Made by a program: the position numbers and the translations under genes. This document shows, in pieces, positions 1 through 5,754 of a stretch of 6,617 nt of DNA; the first letter of the stretch is position 1; the number at the start of each line of letters is the position of its first letter. Under the pieces are notes generated by a model. It was given only the letters and a program-made list of their open reading frames with translations. It did no database searches and had not been told where the DNA came from. The stretch comes from Candidatus Zixiibacteriota bacterium (GTDB lineage: Bacteria; Zixibacteria; MSB-5A5; GN15; PGXB01). The stretch is taken from the NCBI GenBank assembly GCA_024230695.1, contig JAAERC010000001.1, positions 1-6,617 on the forward strand, in the 5' to 3' direction.

Positions 1-552
1 AATATTCTTGGGGCACAGCAATCGGGATTTATCGAAGAGGTCGGATTTGATCTTTACACCAAACTTCTTGAAGAGGCAATTGGTGAATTAAAGGGTGAAG
101 AAATCATCAAACCACCTGATACGAAATTAGATATTGATATTGAGATTATAATTCCCATTGAATATATGCGCGACCGTGAGCAGAAAGTCGAGCTGTATCA
201 AAAAATCGCCGGATCGAAAAAGCTGTCTGAAATCGAATCGATTCGAGATAATATCGAAGACCGTTTTGGAAAACTTCCAGTACCGGTGGCTAATCTTATC
301 GAAGCTGGCGCGGTCAGAATTTCGGCGGCATCGCATGAGATAGAAAAAATCGTCTCAAAATCAGGTATGACCAAATTGATATTCAAGGAATCTGTCCAAT
401 TCCAGCGTCCGCAGATCGAAAGCTGGCGCAGAGTGGTGACTTATCCGATGGAGTTTTCACTTGGCCAAACCCCAATAATAAAGATAGATATGGGCCAGGT
501 TGGTATCAACGAAAGACTGGGGCACTTAAGATCGATATTGAATAAGATTTGA
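1..552 (+). CDS. mfd: Transcription-repair coupling factor Mfd, C-terminal part (5' end outside window)
   Basis: The first 183 codons in frame 1 read as the end of Mfd, the ATP-dependent DNA translocase that displaces RNA polymerase stalled at lesions and recruits UvrA. The fragment opens with NILGAQQSGFIEEVGFDLY, the typical end of the translocase core (residues 1-19 of the fragment). It continues into the C-terminal TRCF domain: the stretch from about residue 43 (IDIEIIIPIEYMRDREQK) through the RFGKLPVP segment near residue 90 is characteristic of that domain, which normally inhibits UvrA binding until Mfd is engaged. The stop is TGA at 550-552. The N-terminal UvrB-like, RNA polymerase-interacting and helicase domains lie upstream of the window. 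The next gene begins 18 bases later on the same strand, so the two may be co-transcribed. I see no frameshift. Identification is by recalled family sequence, not by a search. Confidence 0.95.
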   Translation, partial: NILGAQQSGFIEEVGFDLYTKLLEEAIGELKGEEIIKPPDTKLDIDIEIIIPIEYMRDREQKVELYQKIAGSKKLSEIESIRDNIEDRFGKLPVPVANLIEAGAVRISAASHEIEKIVSKSGMTKLIFKESVQFQRPQIESWRRVVTYPMEFSLGQTPIIKIDMGQVGINERLGHLRSILNKI

Positions 553-558
553 TTGAGT

Positions 559-563
559 AAAGG
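559..563 (+). promoter_or_regulatory. Ribosome binding site deciding the flavoprotein start
   Basis: AAAGG lies 7 bases before ATG 571. The upstream in-frame TTG at 553 directly abuts the mfd stop and has no such motif, so the ATG is the better start. Confidence 0.6.
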
Positions 564-570
564 TTTGTTT

Positions 571-1143
571 ATGAGGGCAATTTGTATTATTGGAAGTCCT
601 AATGAAAATGGAAGTACAGCATCTATTTGCATTAAAGTAATTAGGGGTCTTGATTGCGAAAATATTGAAGTTGATAAGTATATATTAGACAAAATGGATA
701 TTGGATTTTGCAAAGGATGTAATAGCTGTGAAATAAGCGGGAGATGCGTCCAAAGAGACGATATGGATATTCTAATTAAAGCTATTACTGAAGCAGATAT
801 AGTAATTCTGGCATCACCATCTTATTGGGGTGATGTGACCGGCCAAATGAAGGTTTTCATTGACAGGTCTTTGCCGCTCTGTAATGCCAAAACCGGAGAA
901 ACACCTGTGCCTGATGGGAAAATGGGTATTGGTATTGCAATTCGAGCCGGAAATTCTAAAAATGAGAATCAACATATTATTGATACTTTTAGTCATTACT
1001 TTGGCCATTTAGGAATAACAATGGCCGGTGAATTTATGGCTGAGGGAATAAACAATCTTTCTGATTTGAAAGAGAAACAGGATAAGCTATCTCAGGCCTA
1101 TGATTTGGGCAAAATGATATCATTTCATAATAAGGATATATAA
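571..1143 (+). CDS. Flavodoxin-fold NAD(P)H-dependent FMN oxidoreductase / iron-sulfur flavoprotein-like
   Basis: A 190-residue protein of the NADPH-dependent FMN reductase / iron-sulfur flavoprotein group, probably cytoplasmic. It begins with a beta strand and FMN-phosphate loop (ICIIGSPNENGST, residues 4-16) and carries SPSYWGDVTGQMKVFIDR (82-99), a hallmark of this group. A C-x2-C-x2-C-x5-C motif lies at Cys47, Cys50, Cys53 and Cys59. In the Isf family a similar spacing binds a 4Fe-4S cluster; many close relatives keep the cysteines without proof of a cluster. An in-frame TTG at 553 would add six residues, but ATG at 571 is preferred because AAAGG at 559-563 lies 7 bases upstream. It follows mfd closely and may be read through from it. 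The substrate cannot be told. I see no terminator between this gene and the tRNA promoter. Confidence 0.88.
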   Translation: MRAICIIGSPNENGSTASICIKVIRGLDCENIEVDKYILDKMDIGFCKGCNSCEISGRCVQRDDMDILIKAITEADIVILASPSYWGDVTGQMKVFIDRSLPLCNAKTGETPVPDGKMGIGIAIRAGNSKNENQHIIDTFSHYFGHLGITMAGEFMAEGINNLSDLKEKQDKLSQAYDLGKMISFHNKDI

Positions 1144-1201
1144 CAACTATATTATTCAGTCTTTCCTCCAAGCTCCCTTACAAAATAAGCAAATCAATCA
1201 C

Positions 1202-1229
1202 TTGACAAACGAATTGTAACCTATATATT
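1202..1229 (+). promoter_or_regulatory. Sigma-70-type promoter of the initiator tRNA gene
   Basis: A perfect -35 TTGACA (1202-1207), a 16-base spacer and a -10 TATATT (1224-1229) place the start near 1236, about five bases before the tRNA. This is a normal layout for a stable RNA promoter. Confidence 0.75.
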
Positions 1230-1240
1230 GCACAACTGAT

Positions 1241-1318
<78 letters not shown>

Positions 1319-1382
1319 TAAATGACTATTTCACAATAAGTTACAAAACTCTCGCATAGTGCAACGACGTTAAAGTTACCAG

Positions 1383-1393
1383 CCCGAAGGTCA
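1383..1393 (+). repeat. Short extra match to the tRNA anticodon-stem segment
   Basis: CCCGAAGGTCA repeats tRNA positions 1280-1290 exactly, 66 bases past the tRNA end. It carries the tRNA version of the base (G), not the A of the downstream att copy. It could be a worn att-core fragment or chance; the match is only 11 bases. Confidence 0.3.
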
Positions 1394-1465
1394 ACAGTCA
1401 TTATCAAAAAGCTAACGTGTTAAAGATCAAAGCATTACAAATATCAGCAAAAGATATCTTTCGAT

Positions 1466-1485
1466 TTTTCTAACTATTTTCTAAC
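1466..1485 (+). repeat. Paired TTTTCTAAC repeats, arm-like site 1
   Basis: TTTTCTAAC occurs at 1466-1474 and 1477-1485, spaced 11 bp (about one helical turn) in the same orientation. The same pairing at the same spacing occurs near the second att copy on both sides (3598-3616 and 3850-3869). Arm-type binding sites of tyrosine recombinases have this form and lie within a couple of hundred bases of the core. The rest of 1319-1534 holds no gene that I can support. Confidence 0.55.
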
Positions 1486-1534
1486 AGAAATAACTAATCG
1501 GGGTTTTGCATATGGCTAAACCGAATATACTTTA

Positions 1535-3307
1535 TCAAAAAAGTAATGAGGGGGGCAGTTTCACTTTCTGGCCAATCTTGGGCAGTGTCCATGATTTATA
1601 TCTACCATCTTGCCAGAAAATCCAGCGCAGTGAATTATCTTCGAGGGGAACTCTAAATTGACAAGCAATACTTTCTGGTCGACCATCCGATGTAATCGAA
1701 AGCACCTTAATATTTAAATCTGAAAGCTCTACTCTATGCCCAACAATAAATGGTTTGTCACGAGAGCAAACCAGAGCATCTAAAATATCTATTAGGTAGC
1801 CACCGTCTGGATGTAAGATGAGCGTATAATCATCAGGCCTATTTAATTCAACAGAAGCAAAACTTGGCGACAATATTCTTGTATGTTTCGGTACAGGCAG
1901 ATTCTCCGCGGCTTGCATAACCTGTAAATGCGAAGCGGCAAAAACCAGTGGGCCATTAACTATGATAACTGACTGTTCGCTTAGGGTAGGATCATTTGGC
2001 AAAGACACATATACCTTCTGTCTTAGCTCCTTACTACCATTTACTAATATCGGCCTTAATGCGGGTGCAATTAAGAGATGTACAATTACAATGAGAATTG
2101 AAACTGATCCCCACAAAACACGAAGAAATCGAGATGTCGGTCGAAAAATTGACTCTCGGCTGAAACTGGAGATAAGAATACAGGAAAGAAATCCCATGAT
2201 CCCCAAACTGCTCCAGATTAGCAGGCGGTTAGATGGCCCTACTGCACAACTTGGAACTAAAGCTAATAGAGTTGCGGTAGCAAAGAAACGAGCATTCTTA
2301 TCCTTTCGCAATAAAGGCCAAAAAATTGCAGCAAGCAAAATAACTACCATACATCCAAGTAGAAAAAGTTGCAGCGAGGTTTCAGGGGGACCATATAATG
2401 CCAAAGATGCTGAAATGGGTGTAAATAAACCAGTAATGAGTATTGGTAAACGGAATAGTGCTGTCAAAATAAAATCCAATGGGTGTTGGGTCGGATTAAT
2501 ATAATAATCCATATTTTCCACACTAAATCCAGCCATGGTTGTGCCAATACGCCAGATCAGAATTATTATAAAAAATGGAAGGAGGGACTGTACACGCTCA
2601 CTCCATTTCCGCGAATCGAGAAAGATAGTGTAAGGAATGAGATAAGCCATCGTCGTGATACCAGCTTCACCGGCAAGTATCGCCAGCGAAAACAAAACTG
2701 GCGACAAATATGCGCCCGGTTTCCAACCTTCAACTCTGTTTTTATGATAGGTAATTAGGGCAAGAACACCAAAGAACATAGCTATAAGCGCATTCCTCTG
2801 GGCAATCCAACTAACTGTTTCGACATGCGCATCATCGAATGCAAATAACATTAATGCCAAACCAGCTGCTATTAATGATCCTTTACTGAATAATCTGCGA
2901 TAGAATAAACCGACGGCAATAACAAGGGCGAATAACCAAAGAAGGTTTTGAGCATGCATTAATTCCGGATGATCTGGCCAGAGTTTATAATCAAGAAGGT
3001 GAGTCAAAACACTTAGTGGGCGGAAAAAAGAAATTTTGACCTCAGGATCGGTCCACCAGGGAGCATGACCTTTCTCTATTAGTTTTTTTGTATGCTGTGG
3101 TTCCCCGTCCATAAAAGCAAAAAGATGGACGGGATCGCCTTTTGCACAATAACCACCACTATCTGGATCGATAATTGCAGCTCTATGGTGATAATCATCA
3201 ACGCGCAATCCCTGCCATATGGTACCGGTTAACAGCAAAACCGAAAAAAATGCTGCTACAATTGGCAATCTTTTGTAAGTTAGGATCAAAACTAATTTTG
3301 AAAACAC
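1535..3307 (-). CDS. Multipass membrane protein, GT-C glycosyltransferase-like (family-39/TMTC-type N-terminus)
   Basis: A 590-residue integral membrane protein. Residues 15-32 form a first membrane segment, followed by RVDDYHHR (35-42); an acidic pair in the first external loop is where GT-C enzymes place their catalytic aspartate. The segment FFRPLSVLTHLLDYKLWP (94-111) and SWIAQRNALIAMFFGVLALI (166-185) resemble the repeated pattern of bacterial dolichyl-phosphate-mannose-type (TMTC/PMT-like) proteins. Several more hydrophobic helices run to about residue 425; the last 150 residues or so look soluble and external. A lipid-linked-sugar transferase of the cytoplasmic membrane is a reasonable inference, but the substrate is unknown and a non-enzymatic relative is possible. 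The start is GTG at 3307, with AGGGA (3314-3318) 6 bases upstream. It is the only gene between the two att copies and so is the apparent cargo of the islet. Confidence 0.75.
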   Translation of the reverse strand: MFSKLVLILTYKRLPIVAAFFSVLLLTGTIWQGLRVDDYHHRAAIIDPDSGGYCAKGDPVHLFAFMDGEPQHTKKLIEKGHAPWWTDPEVKISFFRPLSVLTHLLDYKLWPDHPELMHAQNLLWLFALVIAVGLFYRRLFSKGSLIAAGLALMLFAFDDAHVETVSWIAQRNALIAMFFGVLALITYHKNRVEGWKPGAYLSPVLFSLAILAGEAGITTMAYLIPYTIFLDSRKWSERVQSLLPFFIIILIWRIGTTMAGFSVENMDYYINPTQHPLDFILTALFRLPILITGLFTPISASLALYGPPETSLQLFLLGCMVVILLAAIFWPLLRKDKNARFFATATLLALVPSCAVGPSNRLLIWSSLGIMGFLSCILISSFSRESIFRPTSRFLRVLWGSVSILIVIVHLLIAPALRPILVNGSKELRQKVYVSLPNDPTLSEQSVIIVNGPLVFAASHLQVMQAAENLPVPKHTRILSPSFASVELNRPDDYTLILHPDGGYLIDILDALVCSRDKPFIVGHRVELSDLNIKVLSITSDGRPESIACQFRVPLEDNSLRWIFWQDGRYKSWTLPKIGQKVKLPPSLLF

Positions 3308-3343
3308 TAATTGTCCCTACTTATGAATTACTCAATACTAATA
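3307..3343. repeat. Diverged repeat copy 1 (TGTCCCTACTTAT ... CTCAATA)
   Basis: TGTCCCTACTTAT (3312-3324) and CTCAATA (3331-3337) recur with nearly the same spacing at 4222-4234 and 4240-4246, with partly matching flanks (CTAA before, TAATA after). This copy contains the ribosome binding site of the membrane-protein gene. Confidence 0.5.
3314..3318 (-). promoter_or_regulatory. Ribosome binding site of the membrane-protein gene
   Basis: On the minus strand this reads AGGGA, 6 bases before the GTG start at 3307. It supports GTG as the initiator; no upstream in-frame alternative was found. Confidence 0.55.
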
Positions 3344-3395
3344 AATGCCCATAGTTCCCACACATCTTCAGACTCCTCATTGTGATAATGACAAG

Positions 3396-3425
3396 AAAAT
3401 AGTCTGTTTCTTATTAATTTGTCAA
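3396..3425 (-). promoter_or_regulatory. Likely promoter of the membrane-protein gene
   Basis: On the minus strand, a perfect -35 TTGACA (3425-3420) is followed by an 18-base spacer and a -10-like TATTTT (3401-3396). Transcription would start near 3389, giving a leader of about 80 bases before the GTG start. Confidence 0.5.
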
Positions 3426-3483
3426 CGACTTTTAGTTAGTGTCGAAATCAACGAATGAGTGTTGGCGACTATAAAGCAGAAAG

Positions 3484-3514
3484 TTGAATGACAATAATGT
3501 CTTTGTCATTTCAA
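3484..3514. repeat. Imperfect inverted repeat upstream of the membrane-protein promoter
   Basis: TTGAATGACA (3484-3493) faces TGTCATTTCAA (3504-3514), complementary with one extra base and a 10-base loop. It lies upstream of the predicted -35 and could be an operator or a chance AT-rich dyad. Confidence 0.35.
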
Positions 3515-3597
3515 TCAATTATTGAATAGAAATCGTACAGAGCGTAGAATATTAAAAGCATATGGATTTTGATTTTGTCGACAATTACATACACCTC

Positions 3598-3616
3598 TTT
3601 CTAACATTTTTCTAAC
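3598..3616 (+). repeat. Paired TTTCTAAC repeats, arm-like site 2
   Basis: TTTCTAAC at 3598-3605 and TTTTTCTAAC at 3607-3616 place CTAAC at 3601 and 3612, an 11-bp spacing. This site is inside the islet, about 118 bases before att copy 2. Confidence 0.55.
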
Positions 3617-3644
3617 ATAATTAGCCAAAACAACAGATAATAAG

Positions 3645-3713
3645 AGAAAACACCAGACAAAAGGCTCAAGCCAAGTTGTTGCTATTATTGCCTCTTAGTG
3701 TCTGGTGTTTTCT
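3645..3713. repeat. Perfect 15-bp inverted repeat with 39-base loop
   Basis: AGAAAACACCAGACA (3645-3659) is exactly complementary to TGTCTGGTGTTTTCT (3699-3713). The loop contains a small nested hairpin GGCTCAAGCC (3663-3672). It lies between arm-like site 2 and att copy 2, close to the right end of the islet. The long loop and lack of a T tract make a simple terminator unlikely. Confidence 0.8.
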
Positions 3714-3733
3714 ACTGTTTGGACTTCTGTACA

Positions 3734-3781
3734 GGCTCATAACCCAAAGGTCAGGGGTTCAAATCCCCTCCCCGCTACCAA
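3734..3781 (+). repeat. Attachment site copy 2: orphan 3' fragment of tRNA-fMet
   Basis: This copies 1271-1318 with one difference (A3746 for G1283, which would break an anticodon-stem pair). The 5' half of a tRNA is absent: the sequence before it (3721-3733) does not resemble the D arm or acceptor. It is therefore not a tRNA gene but an att scar. Arm-like repeats lie on both sides, and the 3' end of the integrase remnant overlaps it on the minus strand. Confidence 0.85.
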
Positions 3782-3788
3782 ATTTAAG

Positions 3789-3823
3789 CTCCTGAAGTCT
3801 AACGACTTCGGGAGTTTCTTTTT
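3789..3823 (+). terminator. Rho-independent terminator, probably the displaced tRNA terminator
   Basis: CTCCTGAAGTC (3789-3799), loop TAAC, and GACTTCGGGAG (3804-3814) form an 11-bp stem with one G-U pair, followed by TTTCTTTTT. It reads in the tRNA direction, 8 bases past the CCA of the tRNA fragment. The intact tRNA at 1241-1317 has no equivalent behind it, so this may be its original terminator, pushed away by the insertion. Confidence 0.8.
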
Positions 3824-3849
3824 GCGGGCTATTTCCTTCAGATTCCGGA

Positions 3850-3869
3850 TTTTCTAACAGTTTTCTAAC
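3850..3869 (+). repeat. Paired TTTTCTAAC repeats, arm-like site 3
   Basis: TTTTCTAAC occurs at 3850-3858 and 3861-3869, again spaced 11 bp, about 70 bases right of att copy 2 and inside the 3' part of the integrase remnant (minus-strand codons for RKLLEN). It matches sites 1 and 2 in unit, spacing and orientation. Confidence 0.55.
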
Positions 3870-4079
3870 AAAACCTCCAAAAACTGTTTTATCTAATCTC
3901 CGGGCGGCATCATTTTTGAGGTTTGGCATCAAATGTCCATACCGATCAAGAATAGTTTTATCAACTATTAATTTATACTGATGATGTTGATTTGAATAAA
4001 AAATAAACAGAATGGGAAAAGTTCTATAATTATTGCAGACCACATACGACTTTCTCTGCAAATACTCCTTATGAAGCAT

Positions 4080-4401
4080 TAAATAATATTTTTATTATAA
4101 AACTATATAATCGTCTACAGAGACATAATATAACATACTTATATCAGAATTCCTAGTGAGATTTGGTTCTGCACTATCCATCATAACATCCAAAGTTGAT
4201 CGAGAATATTGCCTCCTAACCTGTCCCTACTTATTTTGGCTCAATATTTAATAGCACGATGATCTGCCAATACTTGTCATCTTTTCAATGAACTGAGACA
4301 GTTATACACCTTCTCAACCTAACACAACCCAACAAGAAAGACTTTCAACAAGACTCTAATCCTAATTCTTTTACGACCCGCACGGGGACGTTTTCAGTCA
4401 T
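4080..4401. other. Gene-free stretch between the integrase remnant and the Cys-x-Thr genes
   Basis: No convincing coding sequence in any frame. The first 60 bases are very AT-rich. It contains repeat copy 2 (4216-4253) and a weak hairpin ACGACCC/GGGACGT with an internal mismatch at 4373-4390, followed by TTTT on the + strand. It may be the scar of the deletion that removed the integrase body. Confidence 0.5.
4216..4253. repeat. Diverged repeat copy 2 (TGTCCCTACTTAT ... CTCAATA)
   Basis: Second copy of the motif found at 3307-3343, same orientation. On the minus strand it reads ATAAGTAGGGACAGGTTAGGAGG, containing an AGGAGG ribosome-binding-like motif, but no start codon and open frame follow it. 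Confidence 0.5.
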
Positions 4402-4650
4402 TCAGGCCGTAATGCACGTAATACAAGTCACGCAAGTTCCGCAATTTGCGGTGTTCATATCAAACTGTTCCTGGATATCTCCTGGTCGAAGCACCAACTC
4501 GATCTCATTCATAGCAAGTTCGGGTGGGTCATTCTTAATAGAACGTATAATCGCACAAGCAAGATCGTGTTGGATCGTCTTCCTGAGTTGCGATTGCTGG
4601 CTTTTGGTCAACTTAGATGCCTTGATTTTCCGATATCCTTTGAATGTCAT
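4402..4650 (-). CDS. Small Cys-x-Thr repeat protein B (precursor-peptide-like)
   Basis: An 82-residue protein paralogous to the one at 5755-6147. Shared blocks: GYxKIxASKL (residues 5-14), QLR (21-23), QHDL (27-30), PP then NEIELVLRPG (42-57). It ends in NCGTCVTCITCITA, a run of four C-x-T triplets (Cys70, 73, 76, 79) and a final Ala. The conserved, fairly polar leader and the short Cys/Thr-rich tail suggest a ribosomal peptide precursor, or alternatively a small metal- or thiol-binding protein; I recognise no named family. ATG at 4650 is chosen over ATG at 4656 because the AAAGGA at 4657-4662 touches the latter directly but stands 6 bases from the former. The gene follows the metallopeptidase gene by 86 bases and has its own possible promoter in that gap. 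Confidence 0.85.
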   Translation of the reverse strand: MTFKGYRKIKASKLTKSQQSQLRKTIQHDLACAIIRSIKNDPPELAMNEIELVLRPGDIQEQFDMNTANCGTCVTCITCITA

Positions 4651-4656
4651 GTTCAT

Positions 4657-4664
4657 TCCTTTCT
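4657..4664 (-). promoter_or_regulatory. Ribosome binding site deciding the start of protein B
   Basis: Minus strand AGAAAGGA. It lies 6 bases before ATG 4650 but immediately against ATG 4656, so the downstream ATG is the likely start. Confidence 0.65.
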
Positions 4665-4673
4665 AAAATCATT

Positions 4674-4701
4674 ATTATCAATTAAAAAACCTCACAATCA
4701 A
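4674..4701 (-). promoter_or_regulatory. Possible internal promoter of protein B
   Basis: Minus strand TTGATT (4701-4696), a 16-base spacer and GATAAT (4679-4674, five of six consensus bases). It could give extra transcription of the small protein beyond readthrough from the upstream genes. Confidence 0.35.
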
Positions 4702-4736
4702 TAGGATAGTGTCCCGAAACTAAATATATTTTTAAC

Positions 4737-5723
4737 TCAGCGACTGATCCCAATATTACGAATCAAAATCGCTACAGATTCGTCAATAACATCTGGACTA
4801 AAACTGGTTTTGGATTCCAAATAGCTATACACAGAGCCGAGTCCAATAAAGCCATAAGATTCCTCTTGCTCAATCCACCTCTTTAACCCATCTCCTACGG
4901 CCAATTGAGGATCAGGAAGGTACCACGCTGTCAGTGAACGCACTACGAGTTCGGCCATCCAAATTGCCAGATCTGGATATCCTTCAGCCACCATACGATA
5001 ACGAGCTGATACCTTGGGCATTGGATCTAGGTCATAAAGCAGAGCTTCTCTCTCAGCAATAGGGTCTACCCAACGGTGCAACAACTCATGAACAAGCAAC
5101 CGTTTTGCCTGAAATGGACTGGTTAGGTGTCCCACAAATAGCCAAGTACAATCCGTGCAGGAAAGACTGTATCCTCTGCCAATAGCATCAACGGGATTTG
5201 GCCACACTACGATCTTCAAATAATCATTGTTTAACCCGCCGATTTCTTCAGCGAGGCAAGCCAGATCATTTGCCTGCTGCTCAATCAATTTGATTTGTTG
5301 CTTATACTCAAGCTCGGCTTTGTTCCATAGATGAGTAATTCTTTCTTCTCTATAGAAACAGCGGAGCCATCTCGCAACATTATTGACTACTTTCTTCGAT
5401 TCGCTCTGCCAGCAGGTTGAGTACTGGTGCGACTCCAATAGAGGTTCAAAGTTTGGAATACCGCCAATCAATGGGACGATATCCATAAGTACCGCCCCAT
5501 TACCTTTGAGAAATGTTCCAAGTATGCCATCTTTGTCCAATTGAGACTGCCAGCGTTGCGCAGTATTTGCCAAAGCTAATCTAACTGCGGCTCGAATAGG
5601 TGTATATTGCCAAGAACTATCCGAATTGTAACCGACAGCATTGAGCAAAGATCCTGCAGTGAACAACACAGGATTAGCCTCAATTTGTACCTTAACACGT
5701 TTAGACATTGTGATCATTGCCAT
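4737..5723 (-). CDS. Putative HExxH zinc metallopeptidase between the two Cys-x-Thr proteins
   Basis: A protein of about 328 residues with HELLH at residues 212-216 (codons 5090-5076), the zinc-binding and catalytic motif of gluzincin-type metallopeptidases. A candidate third ligand is Glu247 in MVAEGYPDL, 35 residues after the first His; Asp220 in RWVDP is an alternative. There is no signal peptide and no clear membrane segment, so it is probably cytoplasmic. A charged, possibly coiled-coil stretch (WNKAELEYKQQIKLIEQQAN, about 133-152) precedes the motif. I recognise no named family. The frame is open back to a TTG at 5747, and ATG at 5723, 5717 and 5708 are all possible starts, none with a strong ribosome binding site, which suggests coupling to the upstream gene ending at 5755. 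Its position between two paralogous Cys/Thr-rich small proteins suggests it processes or otherwise acts on them; this is inference. Confidence 0.8.
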   Translation of the reverse strand: MAMITMSKRVKVQIEANPVLFTAGSLLNAVGYNSDSSWQYTPIRAAVRLALANTAQRWQSQLDKDGILGTFLKGNGAVLMDIVPLIGGIPNFEPLLESHQYSTCWQSESKKVVNNVARWLRCFYREERITHLWNKAELEYKQQIKLIEQQANDLACLAEEIGGLNNDYLKIVVWPNPVDAIGRGYSLSCTDCTWLFVGHLTSPFQAKRLLVHELLHRWVDPIAEREALLYDLDPMPKVSARYRMVAEGYPDLAIWMAELVVRSLTAWYLPDPQLAVGDGLKRWIEQEESYGFIGLGSVYSYLESKTSFSPDVIDESVAILIRNIGISR

Positions 5724-5754
5724 AGGTGAATAGTCACTCAACACCAATAGTCAC

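Larger units (their letters stand above)
3759..3965 (-). pseudogene. Tyrosine recombinase (phage/ICE integrase), C-terminal remnant
   Basis: The frame ending with TGA at 3759-3761 encodes KTILDRYGHLMPNLKN followed by DAARRLDKTVFG, which is the end of a tyrosine-recombinase catalytic domain. The tyrosine in DRYGH (codon 3941-3939) is the expected nucleophile. The earlier catalytic residues (Arg, Lys, His-x-x-Arg, the GH motif before the tyrosine) are missing. The frame stays open upstream to an ATG at 4079, but residues before KTILDR do not resemble an integrase, so the gene is truncated by a deletion near 3960. The C-terminal tail runs across the terminator hairpin and into the tRNA fragment, as is common for integrases that use a tRNA 3' end as att site. 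Its direction implies that its own element extended to the right of att copy 2. Confidence 0.78.

Noticed and set aside
1962..2758. Two plus-strand open frames of 180 and 91 codons
   Set aside because: They lie antisense within the membrane-protein gene and show no family resemblance or ribosome binding site.
3734..3781. Second tRNA-Met gene
   Set aside because: Only the 3' part from the anticodon stem is present, the 5' half is unrelated, and one anticodon-stem base is changed; it is an att scar.
3966..4079. N-terminal extension of the integrase remnant
   Set aside because: The frame is open to an ATG, but its residues lack any recombinase motif and are AT-driven; treated as sequence joined by deletion.
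4373..4394. Terminator behind protein B
   Set aside because: The hairpin ACGACCC/GGGACGT has a central mismatch, and the T run is on the + strand, whereas the gene runs on the minus strand.
4412..4666. Plus-strand 84-codon open frame
   Set aside because: Exact antisense of protein B, without a ribosome binding site or recognisable sequence; the minus-strand frame has a paralog.
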